From: JAAUTG01 sp964458705
GTDB lineage: Bacteria > Bacteroidota > Bacteroidia > Chitinophagales > Saprospiraceae
Assembly (NCBI GenBank): GCA_964458705.1
Contig: CAYWKD010000066.1
Location: forward strand, 1 to 16,569
Direction: 5' to 3'
Length of the DNA: 16,569 nt
The translations under genes were made by a program, and so were the position numbers. This document shows, in pieces, positions 5,729-14,300 of the stretch (positions within the stretch are counted from its first letter, which is position 1; each line of letters begins with the position of its first letter). The notes beneath the pieces were generated by a model, which worked only from the letters and a program-made list of their open reading frames with translations, made no database searches and was not told the origin of the DNA.

Positions 5729-6325
5729 ATGAATCAAAATATGAAAGTTGGTATAACAGGTGGTATTGGAAGTGGAAAAACAACAGTCTGTAAAATTTTT
5801 GAGACGCTGGGTATTCCCATCTATTACTCAGATGATCGAGCAAAAGCACTTATGGTGGAAGATCTAAATTTAGTGCATCAAATTAAAGCATTATTGGGTA
5901 AAGACGCTTATTTTGAAAATGGCAGTCTCAATAGAACTTACATCGCCAATATCGTTTTCAATAATCCTAAAAAACTAGCTACGCTAAACGCACTTGTACA
6001 TCCTGTTGTCATAGCTGATGCAGAAATATGGCACAAAGCACAAACTGCTCCTTATACGATTAAGGAAGCCGCCTTACTTTTTGAAAGTGGTAGCTTCAGA
6101 AGCCTAGATAAAACGATCACTGTTTATGCTCCAGAAGCCTTAAGGCTAAAACGTGTCATGAATCGTGATGAAATAGCCATCGACCAAGTACAAAGCAGAA
6201 TGAATAAACAACTTTCAGAAATAGATAAAATTCATTTGGCAGATTTTGTCATCACCAATAATGAAAAAGCACTTCTGATCCCCCAAGTATTGAATATTCA
6301 TCGTGCGATCATCTCGCCAAAATAG
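5729..6325 (+). CDS. coaE: Dephospho-CoA kinase
   Basis: CoaE phosphorylates the 3'-hydroxyl of the ribose in dephospho-CoA with ATP, the last step of coenzyme A synthesis, in the cytoplasm. The 198 residues are of normal length. The P-loop GGIGSGKT is at 11-18, followed by DD (35-36), a conserved acidic region near the substrate. Later blocks are LVHPV (89-93), LLFESG (116-121), the lid-like RLKRVMNRD (139-147) and the C-terminal DFVITNN (172-178). The start could be ATG 5729 or ATG 5741 (MKVGITGG), which begins directly at the first strand as in many homologues. The -7 box at 5716-5723 is so close that 5729 would be translated from a leaderless message. It is divergent from the lipoprotein gene and appears monocistronic. 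Confidence 0.95.
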   Translation: MNQNMKVGITGGIGSGKTTVCKIFETLGIPIYYSDDRAKALMVEDLNLVHQIKALLGKDAYFENGSLNRTYIANIVFNNPKKLATLNALVHPVVIADAEIWHKAQTAPYTIKEAALLFESGSFRSLDKTITVYAPEALRLKRVMNRDEIAIDQVQSRMNKQLSEIDKIHLADFVITNNEKALLIPQVLNIHRAIISPK

Positions 6326-6628
6326 CTATGTTATTCAGTATTTTAGGATGCGCTTAACAGCAATCATTATATTTATTTATACTTTTTTTGACAACAAATA
6401 ATTAAACAAATTTTAGTTGTTTCAATTGCTAAATGAATAGACATATTGAAATTTCAATAGTTTTTTTAGGAAAAAACTTGTTGTTTATTCTTTTTCTTCA
6501 ATATCTTGTGAAACATTTAGAAAAAATGGGAGTAATTACAAAGAACTAATTAACTAAAATAATATTGATTGTCACTAACACAGCTATTTAATAAATAAGT
6601 TATATTCAATCTCAAATAAGAGGAAACA
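6326..6628. other. AT-rich intergenic region upstream of the Lrp-type gene
   Basis: These 303 bp hold no convincing gene on either strand. There is a perfect 14-bp palindrome, ATTGAAATTTCAAT (6445-6458), and a longer imperfect inverted pair, ACAAC and GTTGT, around 6392-6421. Lrp/AsnC genes are often autoregulated through AT-rich sites, so these are candidate binding sites, but chance palindromes are common in such AT-rich DNA. AGAGGAAAC at about 6620-6628 is a plausible ribosome binding site for the next gene. Confidence 0.4.
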
Positions 6629-7102
6629 ATGGCAGACAAACTAGACAGAATTGACTACAAGATCTTGAAAATTCTTCAAGAGAATAGTAAAATTACGAAC
6701 CTTGATTTATCCAAGAAAATTGGGCTTTCTCCGGCTCCAACACTGGAGCGCGTGAAGAAATTAGAAAGCAATAATGTCATTAAAAGCTATCATGCACAAG
6801 TAAACCCACAGGCAATCAGTCTGAACGTTAAGACTTTTGTATTGGTTTCTTTAGCTTGGCAAAAAGAAAATGCCCTCAATAATTTCCTTGAGAAAATTGA
6901 TGTAATTGAGGAGATTACGGAGTGCTATATCATTACTGGAGAAGCTGACTTCTTGATAAAAATTGTTTGTAAGGATATTCCAACTTATGAGCAATTATTA
7001 TTCAAAACACTTTCTCAGATTGAGGAAATTGAGCGTTTGAAAACACTGATGACTTTATCAACCGTTAAAGATTCAAAAGTGCTTCCTTACAAATATGAGT
7101 AA
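6629..7102 (+). CDS. Lrp/AsnC-family transcriptional regulator
   Basis: Lrp/AsnC proteins are small DNA-binding regulators, often responding to amino acids. The 157 residues fit the family. The N-terminus LDRIDYKILKILQENSKI opens the winged helix, with the helix-turn-helix at about 23-43 (NLDLSKKIGLSPAPTLERVK) and the LE.NNVIK-Y hinge after it. The C-terminal RAM (ligand-binding) domain covers about 66-145, with the characteristic GEADFLIKI at 104-112. The start follows AGAGGAAACA, one of the few good Shine-Dalgarno-like sites in the window. Its stop overlaps the start of the next gene by 8 bp, so the two are probably translated together. The ligand and targets cannot be told from sequence. 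Confidence 0.93.
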   Translation: MADKLDRIDYKILKILQENSKITNLDLSKKIGLSPAPTLERVKKLESNNVIKSYHAQVNPQAISLNVKTFVLVSLAWQKENALNNFLEKIDVIEEITECYIITGEADFLIKIVCKDIPTYEQLLFKTLSQIEEIERLKTLMTLSTVKDSKVLPYKYE

Positions 7103-7895
7103 AAAGCGATCTCTTCTTTGGGAGATCACTAAGGATAACTCTTCTATTTCTTCCTATTTATTCGGAACGATGCATACTTGGAATAATGACTCGTTCCGAA
7201 TATCCTCTGCTCTGACCTTTTATCTTCAGTCTGTTGATGTTTATTTTGCAGAATACGACCTCTCACAATCGCCTTCTCATTATGCTATTAATCCTTTTCT
7301 ACTGCCAAGTAATCTTACGCTAAAGGCATTCATCTCTAGCAAAAAGTATTCAAAAATTAGAAATATCCTACTCAAAACTTTTGAAGTGGATATAGACCAT
7401 TTTCAGCAATTTTATCCCATCTTGATTATTAATCAGATTGCTCAACAAGTGCTTCAACAAGCAGCAGCATATTCACTGGACGAATACTTATGGCAGCAGG
7501 CAGCTAAACTACAACTAAATAGAAGAGGAGTGGAAACATTGGATGAGCAAATCCAAACTTTGCATGCCATCCCTTTAGATTTGCAATTCAAGCAATTGAA
7601 AGGAGTGAGTGAGAATGTAAAAAAGTATAGACAGCAGATGCTCCAAATAGCGGATATATATGCTCAACAAGACCTTCATAGACTTTATAAAATTACAAAA
7701 AAGCAATCAGGAGTATTAAGGAAGTTGCTCATTTACAATAGAAATACTATTATGGCAGAACGAATTGCGATTTCTGCTAGTCAGCAGCCTAGTTTTTTTG
7801 CGGTGGGTGCAGGTCATCTTGCTGGTCAAAAAGGCATCTTACATCTTCTAAAAGGAAAGAATTTCTACATCAAGCCTATTGATTTATTCAAATAA
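7095..7895 (+). CDS. TraB/GumN-family protein
   Basis: The 266-residue product carries the landmarks of the TraB/GumN (Tiki-like) family: a first GxxH motif GTMH (24-27) in YLFGTMHTW, a conserved glutamate in FAEYDL (Glu53), an Arg/Asn block (YNRNTIMAERI), and a second GxxH motif GAGH (238-241) near the C-terminus. The eukaryotic member Tiki is a metal-dependent protease; bacterial members are largely uncharacterised. Unlike many family members there is no N-terminal signal peptide: it begins MSKKRSLLWEI. That suggests a cytoplasmic location. The first ATG overlaps the end of the Lrp-type gene by 8 bp, which implies translational coupling and perhaps co-function. A 79-bp gap follows, with a promoter for the next gene. 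Confidence 0.85.
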   Translation: MSKKRSLLWEITKDNSSISSYLFGTMHTWNNDSFRISSALTFYLQSVDVYFAEYDLSQSPSHYAINPFLLPSNLTLKAFISSKKYSKIRNILLKTFEVDIDHFQQFYPILIINQIAQQVLQQAAAYSLDEYLWQQAAKLQLNRRGVETLDEQIQTLHAIPLDLQFKQLKGVSENVKKYRQQMLQIADIYAQQDLHRLYKITKKQSGVLRKLLIYNRNTIMAERIAISASQQPSFFAVGAGHLAGQKGILHLLKGKNFYIKPIDLFK

Positions 7896-7904
7896 CTTCT
7901 TTTC

Positions 7905-7939
7905 AACAGTCATTTTAACAGTCCTAAGCACTACCTTTG
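7905..7939 (+). promoter_or_regulatory. Promoter of the receptor operon with a tandem upstream repeat
   Basis: TACCTTTG (7932-7939) is a perfect TAnnTTTG -7 box, 35 bp ahead of the receptor ATG at 7975. Just upstream, where the -33 region should lie, AACAGTC occurs twice (7905-7911 and 7917-7923), 12 bp apart. There is no TTG there. The repeat could be a binding site for an activator that replaces the -33 contact; this is inference. Confidence 0.4.
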
Positions 7940-7974
7940 TGCCTTGCAAGTAAAAGAAGCACCTCTAGCAAAGT

Positions 7975-10332
7975 ATGATGTTCAAAAGATTTTTAACACT
8001 ATTTCTATTTGTTAGTCCTTTTTTAGCATCAGCCCAAGAAAGCTACACTATCAGTGGATATGTCAAGGATGCTGCATCGGGTGAAACACTAATTGGTGCA
8101 AACATCTTCGTAAAGCAAAACCAAGCTCTCGGAACTTCCTCCAATAATTATGGCTATTATTCTATTCGCTTAAAAGCAGGCACTCACGAAATCGTTTATT
8201 CTTATTTAGGATATGAAGATCAGATAGCCAAAATAGATGTTAAGAGTAGCCAAAAGATAGATATTGAATTAAATCAGAGTGGAACAATAATTGACTCAAC
8301 TATAGTTGTAACCGCCGAAGAGGCAGATCGAAATATCTCACGAACCGAAATGGGCGTGATTCAGCTCCCGATGAGCGATGTGAAACAGCTTCCTGCTTTT
8401 CTAGGTGAGGTCGATTTATTGAAAACACTGCAACTATTGCCGGGCGTAACTTCTGTAACAGAAGGCAACACAGGCTTTTTTGTAAGAGGTGGCGGACAAG
8501 ATCAAAACTTAGTGCTGCTAGATGAAGCCGTCGTTTACAATTCTGGGCACGTCTTGGGATTCTTTTCCATTTTTAACTCCGATGCAATCAAAAATACGAG
8601 CATCATCAAAGGAGGGATGCCCGCTAATTATGGTGGCAGATTATCATCTGTATTGGATATTCGCATAAAAGAGGGAAATAACAAAAAAGCAAGCATAGAA
8701 GGGGGAGTGGGTTTAGTAGCTTCGAGGCTAACCGTACAAGCCCCATTGATAAAAGAAAAAAGTTCATTTATCGTTTCAGGCAGAAGAACTTATGCCTATG
8801 ACTTAGCAAGACCTTTTTTGAAAGGCTCAGATTTTGAAGGGACGAACTATTACTTTTATGATTTGAATGCAAAAATCAACCATACTTTCTCGAAAAAAGA
8901 TCGCATATATCTAAGTGGCTATTTTGGTCAAGATGAGCTAGGTTTTCAATCGAGGTTTAGGGATGCCAATGTGGGAGTGAATTATGGAAATTTAACGGGG
9001 ACTTTGCGTTGGAATCATCTGTTCAATGATCGCTTGTTTATGAATACTTCTATCATTTACAACAAGTACGATTATGCTTTTAATGCACAAGAGTTTGGAA
9101 TAAACGCTAACATAAATTCAGGAGTGGAGGACTGGAATGCAAAAATTGATTTTGATTATTTGCTCACTCCCCATGATTTAAAATTTGGCATCAATATTAT
9201 TAGTCACCATCTCACCCCGAATATCACCAACTTTGAAGATGCTGACTCTTCTGTACCCATTTTTGGTCGTTCTGGTGATCGGTATGCTAATGAGTATGCT
9301 GCTTATATCTTGGATAGAATTCGAGTAAATTCAGTTTTAAGCCTAAATATCGGATTGCGAACATCAGCTTACAACTTTTTAGGTCCTTATCAATCAAAAA
9401 TTACGGGAGAAAACTTTAGCCGAAATGAATCCGTAGCCACTTATTTTAGTATCGAACCGAGAATAATTGCCAAACTGAGTCTTTCAAGAACAGCATCTTT
9501 AAAATCTAGTTTTACAAGCTCCACTCAGTATCTTCACATGGTAAGCAATTCGGCCAGCTCTCTACCGCTAGAAATTTGGGTACCAAGCACTGATTTAGTG
9601 AAACCACAGCGAGGATGGCAAGGAGCTATTGGTTATTTTAAAAACTTCAATGATAATGCTTTTGAATTCTCTGTGGAGACCTATTACAAGAAAATGAGAC
9701 ATCAGATTGATTATGCAGAAAATTATGTTACTGATCCTACACAAGATTTGGAAGAGCAATTTGTATTTGGAAGTGGCAGAGCCTACGGAATTGAGTTTTT
9801 TTTAAGGAAGAGGACAGGCAAACTCAATGGCTGGTTGAGCTATACATTATCAAGAACAGAACGAATATTTGAAGACATCAACAAAGGCAGCCCCTATCCA
9901 GCCATTCAAGATCGCCCACACGATTTATCGGTAGCATTGAGCTACGCCATTAATCCAAAGTGGCAAATTAGTGGTGCATTTGTTTACACTTCTGGCATTA
10001 CTTTCACCCCCGTTGAGAGCATCTACCTACTAGAGCAAAGTGTGAACTATCAATTTGGGCAAAGAAATAGTGGAAGAATAGACGCTTATCATCGCTTCGA
10101 TCTTTCTGCAAGACTAACACCTAAACCGTTCACTAACAATAGACTAAAATCAAGTTGGATATTTTCCGTTTACAATATTTACGATCGTCGTAATCTACTT
10201 TTTTACTATTATGCTCCTCAACAGGATAAGGAAACCAGTACAGTCAGCGTTAATGCAAAGAAAGTTTCTTTCTTCCCTATTATTCCTTCTGTAACTTGGA
10301 ACTTTAAATGGCAAAGCAAGTCCGATCAATGA
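7975..10332 (+). CDS. TonB-dependent outer-membrane receptor with CarboxypepD_reg-like domain
   Basis: Such receptors import a scarce substrate across the outer membrane using TonB-ExbBD energy. The 785-residue product has a signal peptide (about 1-20, cleavage near ASA-Q), then a CarboxypepD_reg-like beta-sandwich (about 24-102; ISGYVKDAASGETLIGANI), a TonB-box-like TIVVTA (109-114), a plug (about 125-232) with LPGVTSV, FFVRGGGQDQNLVLLDEA and YGGRLSSVLDI, and a long barrel to the C-terminus (ITPSVTWNFKW-like end: IIPSVTWNFKW). This plug type is usual for Bacteroidota receptors paired with DUF4249 lipoproteins rather than true SusC. A second ATG at 7978 is an equal alternative start. Its last codon overlaps the start of the DUF4249 gene (ATGA at 10329), showing coupling. 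The substrate is unknown; no nearby glycan or metal gene helps. Confidence 0.93.
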   Translation: MMFKRFLTLFLFVSPFLASAQESYTISGYVKDAASGETLIGANIFVKQNQALGTSSNNYGYYSIRLKAGTHEIVYSYLGYEDQIAKIDVKSSQKIDIELNQSGTIIDSTIVVTAEEADRNISRTEMGVIQLPMSDVKQLPAFLGEVDLLKTLQLLPGVTSVTEGNTGFFVRGGGQDQNLVLLDEAVVYNSGHVLGFFSIFNSDAIKNTSIIKGGMPANYGGRLSSVLDIRIKEGNNKKASIEGGVGLVASRLTVQAPLIKEKSSFIVSGRRTYAYDLARPFLKGSDFEGTNYYFYDLNAKINHTFSKKDRIYLSGYFGQDELGFQSRFRDANVGVNYGNLTGTLRWNHLFNDRLFMNTSIIYNKYDYAFNAQEFGINANINSGVEDWNAKIDFDYLLTPHDLKFGINIISHHLTPNITNFEDADSSVPIFGRSGDRYANEYAAYILDRIRVNSVLSLNIGLRTSAYNFLGPYQSKITGENFSRNESVATYFSIEPRIIAKLSLSRTASLKSSFTSSTQYLHMVSNSASSLPLEIWVPSTDLVKPQRGWQGAIGYFKNFNDNAFEFSVETYYKKMRHQIDYAENYVTDPTQDLEEQFVFGSGRAYGIEFFLRKRTGKLNGWLSYTLSRTERIFEDINKGSPYPAIQDRPHDLSVALSYAINPKWQISGAFVYTSGITFTPVESIYLLEQSVNYQFGQRNSGRIDAYHRFDLSARLTPKPFTNNRLKSSWIFSVYNIYDRRNLLFYYYAPQQDKETSTVSVNAKKVSFFPIIPSVTWNFKWQSKSDQ

Positions 10333-11336
10333 GAGTAATTGTCCTGTTATCCTTTTGCTTAACCTTCTTTTGCGCTTGCGAAGAAAACTTTGAACCCCCC
10401 ACCACTTTCAAAGAGCAGATTGTAGTAGAAGGATATGTCGAGGCTTACTATCCAGTTGATGACAGTGCTTTTGATGAATTGAAAAGACCTGCTTTCGTAA
10501 TTTTAACAAAAACAGTACCTTTTAACGCTTCTTTTAGCCAAACTGATTTTGAGAATTTGTTTGTACACAGTGCAGTAGTAGCGATGTCCGAAAACGACAA
10601 TCAGTATCAGCTGACGGAAATTTGCTTGAATGATTTAAACGAACAACAGCGTGCCATTGCCATACAGTCATTAGGGCTCGATCAAACCGACTTAGCTCTG
10701 TTTGGATTTGACTTTCAGACTACCAACTTTTGTGCTTATGTGGATAATTTTGAAAGAAGCTACCAATCAGGAGCTACTTATGAACTCACCATCAAAGTCA
10801 ATAATAAGACACTAACTGCTAGCACAACTATTCCTTTTCATAATCCTATTGATGCTATTCAATTTAGTTTACCACCTGGAGACTCTGCTTTTTTTAGTAG
10901 TGGAAGCCTCAGACAAATGCAAATTTCACTCGATGATCGATTTCCTGAGGCTAATTATTATCGTTATTTCACGAAGCAAAATAATCATCCCACGCAAAAA
11001 GGAAATGCTGCACTGTCTGGATTTAAGTCCATTCTGGAAGATAAATATTTTAGCGATCCCGAAGCAAGTATTAGTTTATTAAAAGGTGAGCCTAGAGACT
11101 CTACTTTTAATACAGGCGGCAATAACTTCGGCAATTACAATTTTAATGATGAATATCTTATAAAATGGTGCAACATTGATCGAGATCATTTCGATTTTTG
11201 GAATGTTACCGAAGCCAATGCGCTTAATCAAGGTTTGTTTTCTACTTACGCCCAACCTCCTAGTAACATTGAGGGCGGTATTGGAATTTGGGGCGGTGCA
11301 TCTGTTTCATTTTATAGAGACATTGTACCTCAATAA
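10329..11336 (+). CDS. DUF4249 lipoprotein partner of the TonB-dependent receptor
   Basis: The product (335 residues from ATG 10329) has a short hydrophobic leader ending FCAC with a likely lipidated Cys17, then EENFEPPTTF. The mature protein has an early VVEGYVE strand, immunoglobulin-like strands such as YELTIKVNNKTLTASTTIP, and the family C-terminus GGIGIWGGASVSFYRDI. These are marks of DUF4249, Bacteroidota lipoproteins usually encoded right after this receptor type and thought to act as surface partners. The frame is also open from ATG 10308, but I choose 10329 because it overlaps the receptor stop as ATGA and starts directly with the leader (MRVIVLLSF). The Cys at -2 (Cys15) is unusual beside the lipobox. 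Only 10 bp separate its stop from the stop of the convergent 11347-14838 gene. Confidence 0.85.
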   Translation: MRVIVLLSFCLTFFCACEENFEPPTTFKEQIVVEGYVEAYYPVDDSAFDELKRPAFVILTKTVPFNASFSQTDFENLFVHSAVVAMSENDNQYQLTEICLNDLNEQQRAIAIQSLGLDQTDLALFGFDFQTTNFCAYVDNFERSYQSGATYELTIKVNNKTLTASTTIPFHNPIDAIQFSLPPGDSAFFSSGSLRQMQISLDDRFPEANYYRYFTKQNNHPTQKGNAALSGFKSILEDKYFSDPEASISLLKGEPRDSTFNTGGNNFGNYNFNDEYLIKWCNIDRDHFDFWNVTEANALNQGLFSTYAQPPSNIEGGIGIWGGASVSFYRDIVPQ

Positions 11337-11346
11337 TGTGCTATTG
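11331..11346. terminator. Short hairpin between tightly convergent genes
   Basis: CAATA (11331-11335) and TATTG (11342-11346) flank a 6-nt loop and cover the TAA stop of the DUF4249 gene. The stem is only 5 bp and AT-rich, so a role in ending transcription from either side is doubtful. It is the only structure seen in the 10-bp gap between the two stops. Confidence 0.2.
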
Positions 11347-14300
11347 TCAAAAATCTAAGCCCAATGCTATAAACCATCTCGGTTCTTGCACTTCTCTAGT
11401 TTCTATGCCCCAGCCTCGATCCACTCGTATGAAGTAACCGAACAACACTGCTCGAACACCAAAACCGTAACCCGCTACAACAGGGTCTCTGAAAAAGTTT
11501 ACTTTCACTTCTACTGGTCCGTTTCTAAAAGAACTCGTATTTAGCGGACTTTCTTCTGTAAATGGATTCGCGCCTGTCCAAGCTGTACCAACATCAAAAA
11601 ATCCGATTAACTGAATATTTTGAAGAAATGTTCGATCAGGTCGAGTGAAATACTTGAAAAATGGAACTCTCAACTCATTATTAATCAATACATAAGAACT
11701 ACCATTTCTGATATTAAGAGGGAAACCTCTAAGATTATTGATGTCCGTTCTGTATGCGAAATTACCTTCTGTGGGTTGAGGAATATTCTCGTTGAAACTT
11801 GGTAGTAACCAGTTATCTACTCCACCTATGCGATAAAGGATACGCTCCGCACCAAAAGTAGTTGCTCCCGCTACCCGCACGGCAAATATGGAACGCCTAT
11901 CCAAGCGTTGAAAATGCCTAAAATCAAATCCAATCTGTGTCATAAAACCATCATTGAAAGTAAGATCAGAATCGGTTAGATTGAACCTTTTGATGATTTC
12001 TCCATATATCTTGTATTGTGTACCATTTTTGATATTCAACGAAACATTCAATGTGTTATCAAAAACATATTCAAGTCTCAATCCTACTCGTTGCTCGTTC
12101 AAAACAGGCGAATTAATAACAACGCTATCGGTCGCTAATGGAGTATTCACATCTACTCTGACGGTCGTTCGAGCGCGAAAACTTCTGTAAATATCCAGAG
12201 GGTAGCGCAGCGTATATTGCCCTAGTATAATTTGCGATTCATCCTTTCGCTGACCAAATCCCGGAGGGCTATCTGTATTAAAACGAAGATTTCTACGGTA
12301 AAAAGCATAGCGTTTATCTAATCGTTTTTTGCGATCATCTACTATTAAAAACCATTCTGTACCATTAAAAGAAGTAGGTATTCTCACTCCACCTTCAATT
12401 ACATAATCTTCAAATAAATCTTTAAAATTAGCGCTAGACAAAATGCCCGGCGGTGGATAGCCAAAATCTTCTGGAATACCCAAAAAACTATTTAATCCAT
12501 CAAACAATTGACTATTATCTACTTCGACTTTGGTTTCATTCGTCCTAAACTTAATGCGATAAGGAGTAATCCGTCCAGGTTTAAAATCATGAACTCTGGA
12601 GTCCACCACATTAGCTTGTTCGTTTGCAAGCTTTTCCTCAAAAGGTTCAAAAGATGGAATATCTACCTCAACTATTTCCTCTATGACTTCTTGAGCAGTA
12701 GTATCTATTTGTGGTACGCTTGCCGTATCTTCAGAAACATCAAATTCTGACTGGAAAAAGTATTCTTCTTCTCGTGTTTCTTCTTCTTGACTATAGGGTG
12801 TTTGAAAGATGTAATCTGTATTTTCTTCTTTTGTAGTGTCTCGCAGTGTAGGCTTTGGAGGTAGTTTTGGTGTAACTGTATCTAGTGTTTTAATTGCCAG
12901 TATTTTATTCTGACGCGCCACTGCCGTTCTATGCAAAGTAAAATTGAGTCTTGAAATACTTCTTTCGGCCGTTAAAGTATCAATATAAATATTGTAAGTG
13001 TTGCCTTCTTTCACCAATTCCACTAACTGATTTCGACGAACTGCCATGGATTGTTCCAATATACTTTGTCCATAATTCGAGGCAAAGTGATTGATGGCTC
13101 TCTGCTTAATTACGGGTCTTAGATAGGTCGTATCAATAGAAGTGGAATCCAGATTCTCTAGAGTAGAATCAGAGTGCATTACAATTTCATCTCCATCAGT
13201 CAATTCAATAATTCGTTCATAAAAAGCAATATAATCTTCCAAATAACCTATTTGACGATTATAAATACCGTTTTCATCTGTCAAATAGGCAAAGTGGCTA
13301 GTATCTATACCAATCGGACTATGTTCATTTGCAAAAGGAGTATTTGTAATACGCACCAATTCTTTGCTACGCTCCTGTAGGTCGTAATAGAAAAGATCAA
13401 ACTGCTGAATGGGCGGCAGGGAATCCATTTTGACTTGAGTGATAAGGGTATCAGGACGATTAGAAGCCCAGATAATTCCTCGTCTATTTCCAATTTTTAC
13501 CACTTTTGCTCCCAAATCGTCATAGTAATCTTGAGTGATTGGCTGCGGCATTCTAGCATTGATGAAATAAAGAAATATATCAGAAAAACCTCTGCGAGCA
13601 GCCGAAAAAACAAGCGTCTGCAAATCAACATAGTCCATACTGTAAACCCTTTGCAAATTAGGGCTTAGATCATCTTCCGTCATTTTCTTTAGGTTGACAT
13701 CATATCGTGCCAAAACGGGCTGATCTTGCTTTTCATATAAAATAGCTAACTCAAGGCTACTCGGACTCCACGCTAGTAGTGGATAGTTGTAATCCGTTGC
13801 TTGAAACACATTGCGAAAGCCTTTTTTAAAAATAATCTCAGTCTTTTCAGTAGCAAAATGATGAAGCTGCACTTTTATTTTTCCCTTTTCATTGGTTACA
13901 AAAGCAAAGTGCTGACCGCTTGGACTCATTTTGACCTGTGAAATAGGGATGTTGCGTTTATTCTTAAACTCAAATTTCTGCCCTTGCGGTTGCTGCACAG
14001 ACCGTATCTCACCTTTGTAGCGTTCTGTAAAATAAGCCTCCCAATTTTGTAACGTTTTTTCAAAACTATTGCCCAACACATAGATAAAGCCACTCTCTAT
14101 GCTGCGATTGATACGAGTGATGTAAAGCAAGTTTGACACGTTGGATTTACCGTATTTCAAACTAACAAAGTACCAAAGTGAGTGCCCTGCTAACTTAGGG
14201 TCTTCCTCTGCAAATTGCTCAAAACCCTTAAAATCTTCATCTAAAATGATACTTCGGAGTTGATTGTCCATTTCAGTTGTCCATTCTACTCCAGCGTACG

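Noticed and set aside
6445..6458. Palindrome ATTGAAATTTCAAT as a defined Lrp operator
   Set aside because: It is about 170 bp ahead of the regulator gene, and such AT-rich palindromes arise easily by chance; the sequence does not show binding.
10308..10328. Start of the DUF4249 gene at ATG 10308
   Set aside because: It would overlap the receptor gene by 25 bp and add polar residues ahead of the lipoprotein leader. ATG 10329 overlaps the receptor stop as ATGA.
11620..13668. Several + strand frames antisense to the 1163-residue gene
   Set aside because: They are short, low-complexity shadows of a long well-featured gene on the other strand, with no start context of their own.
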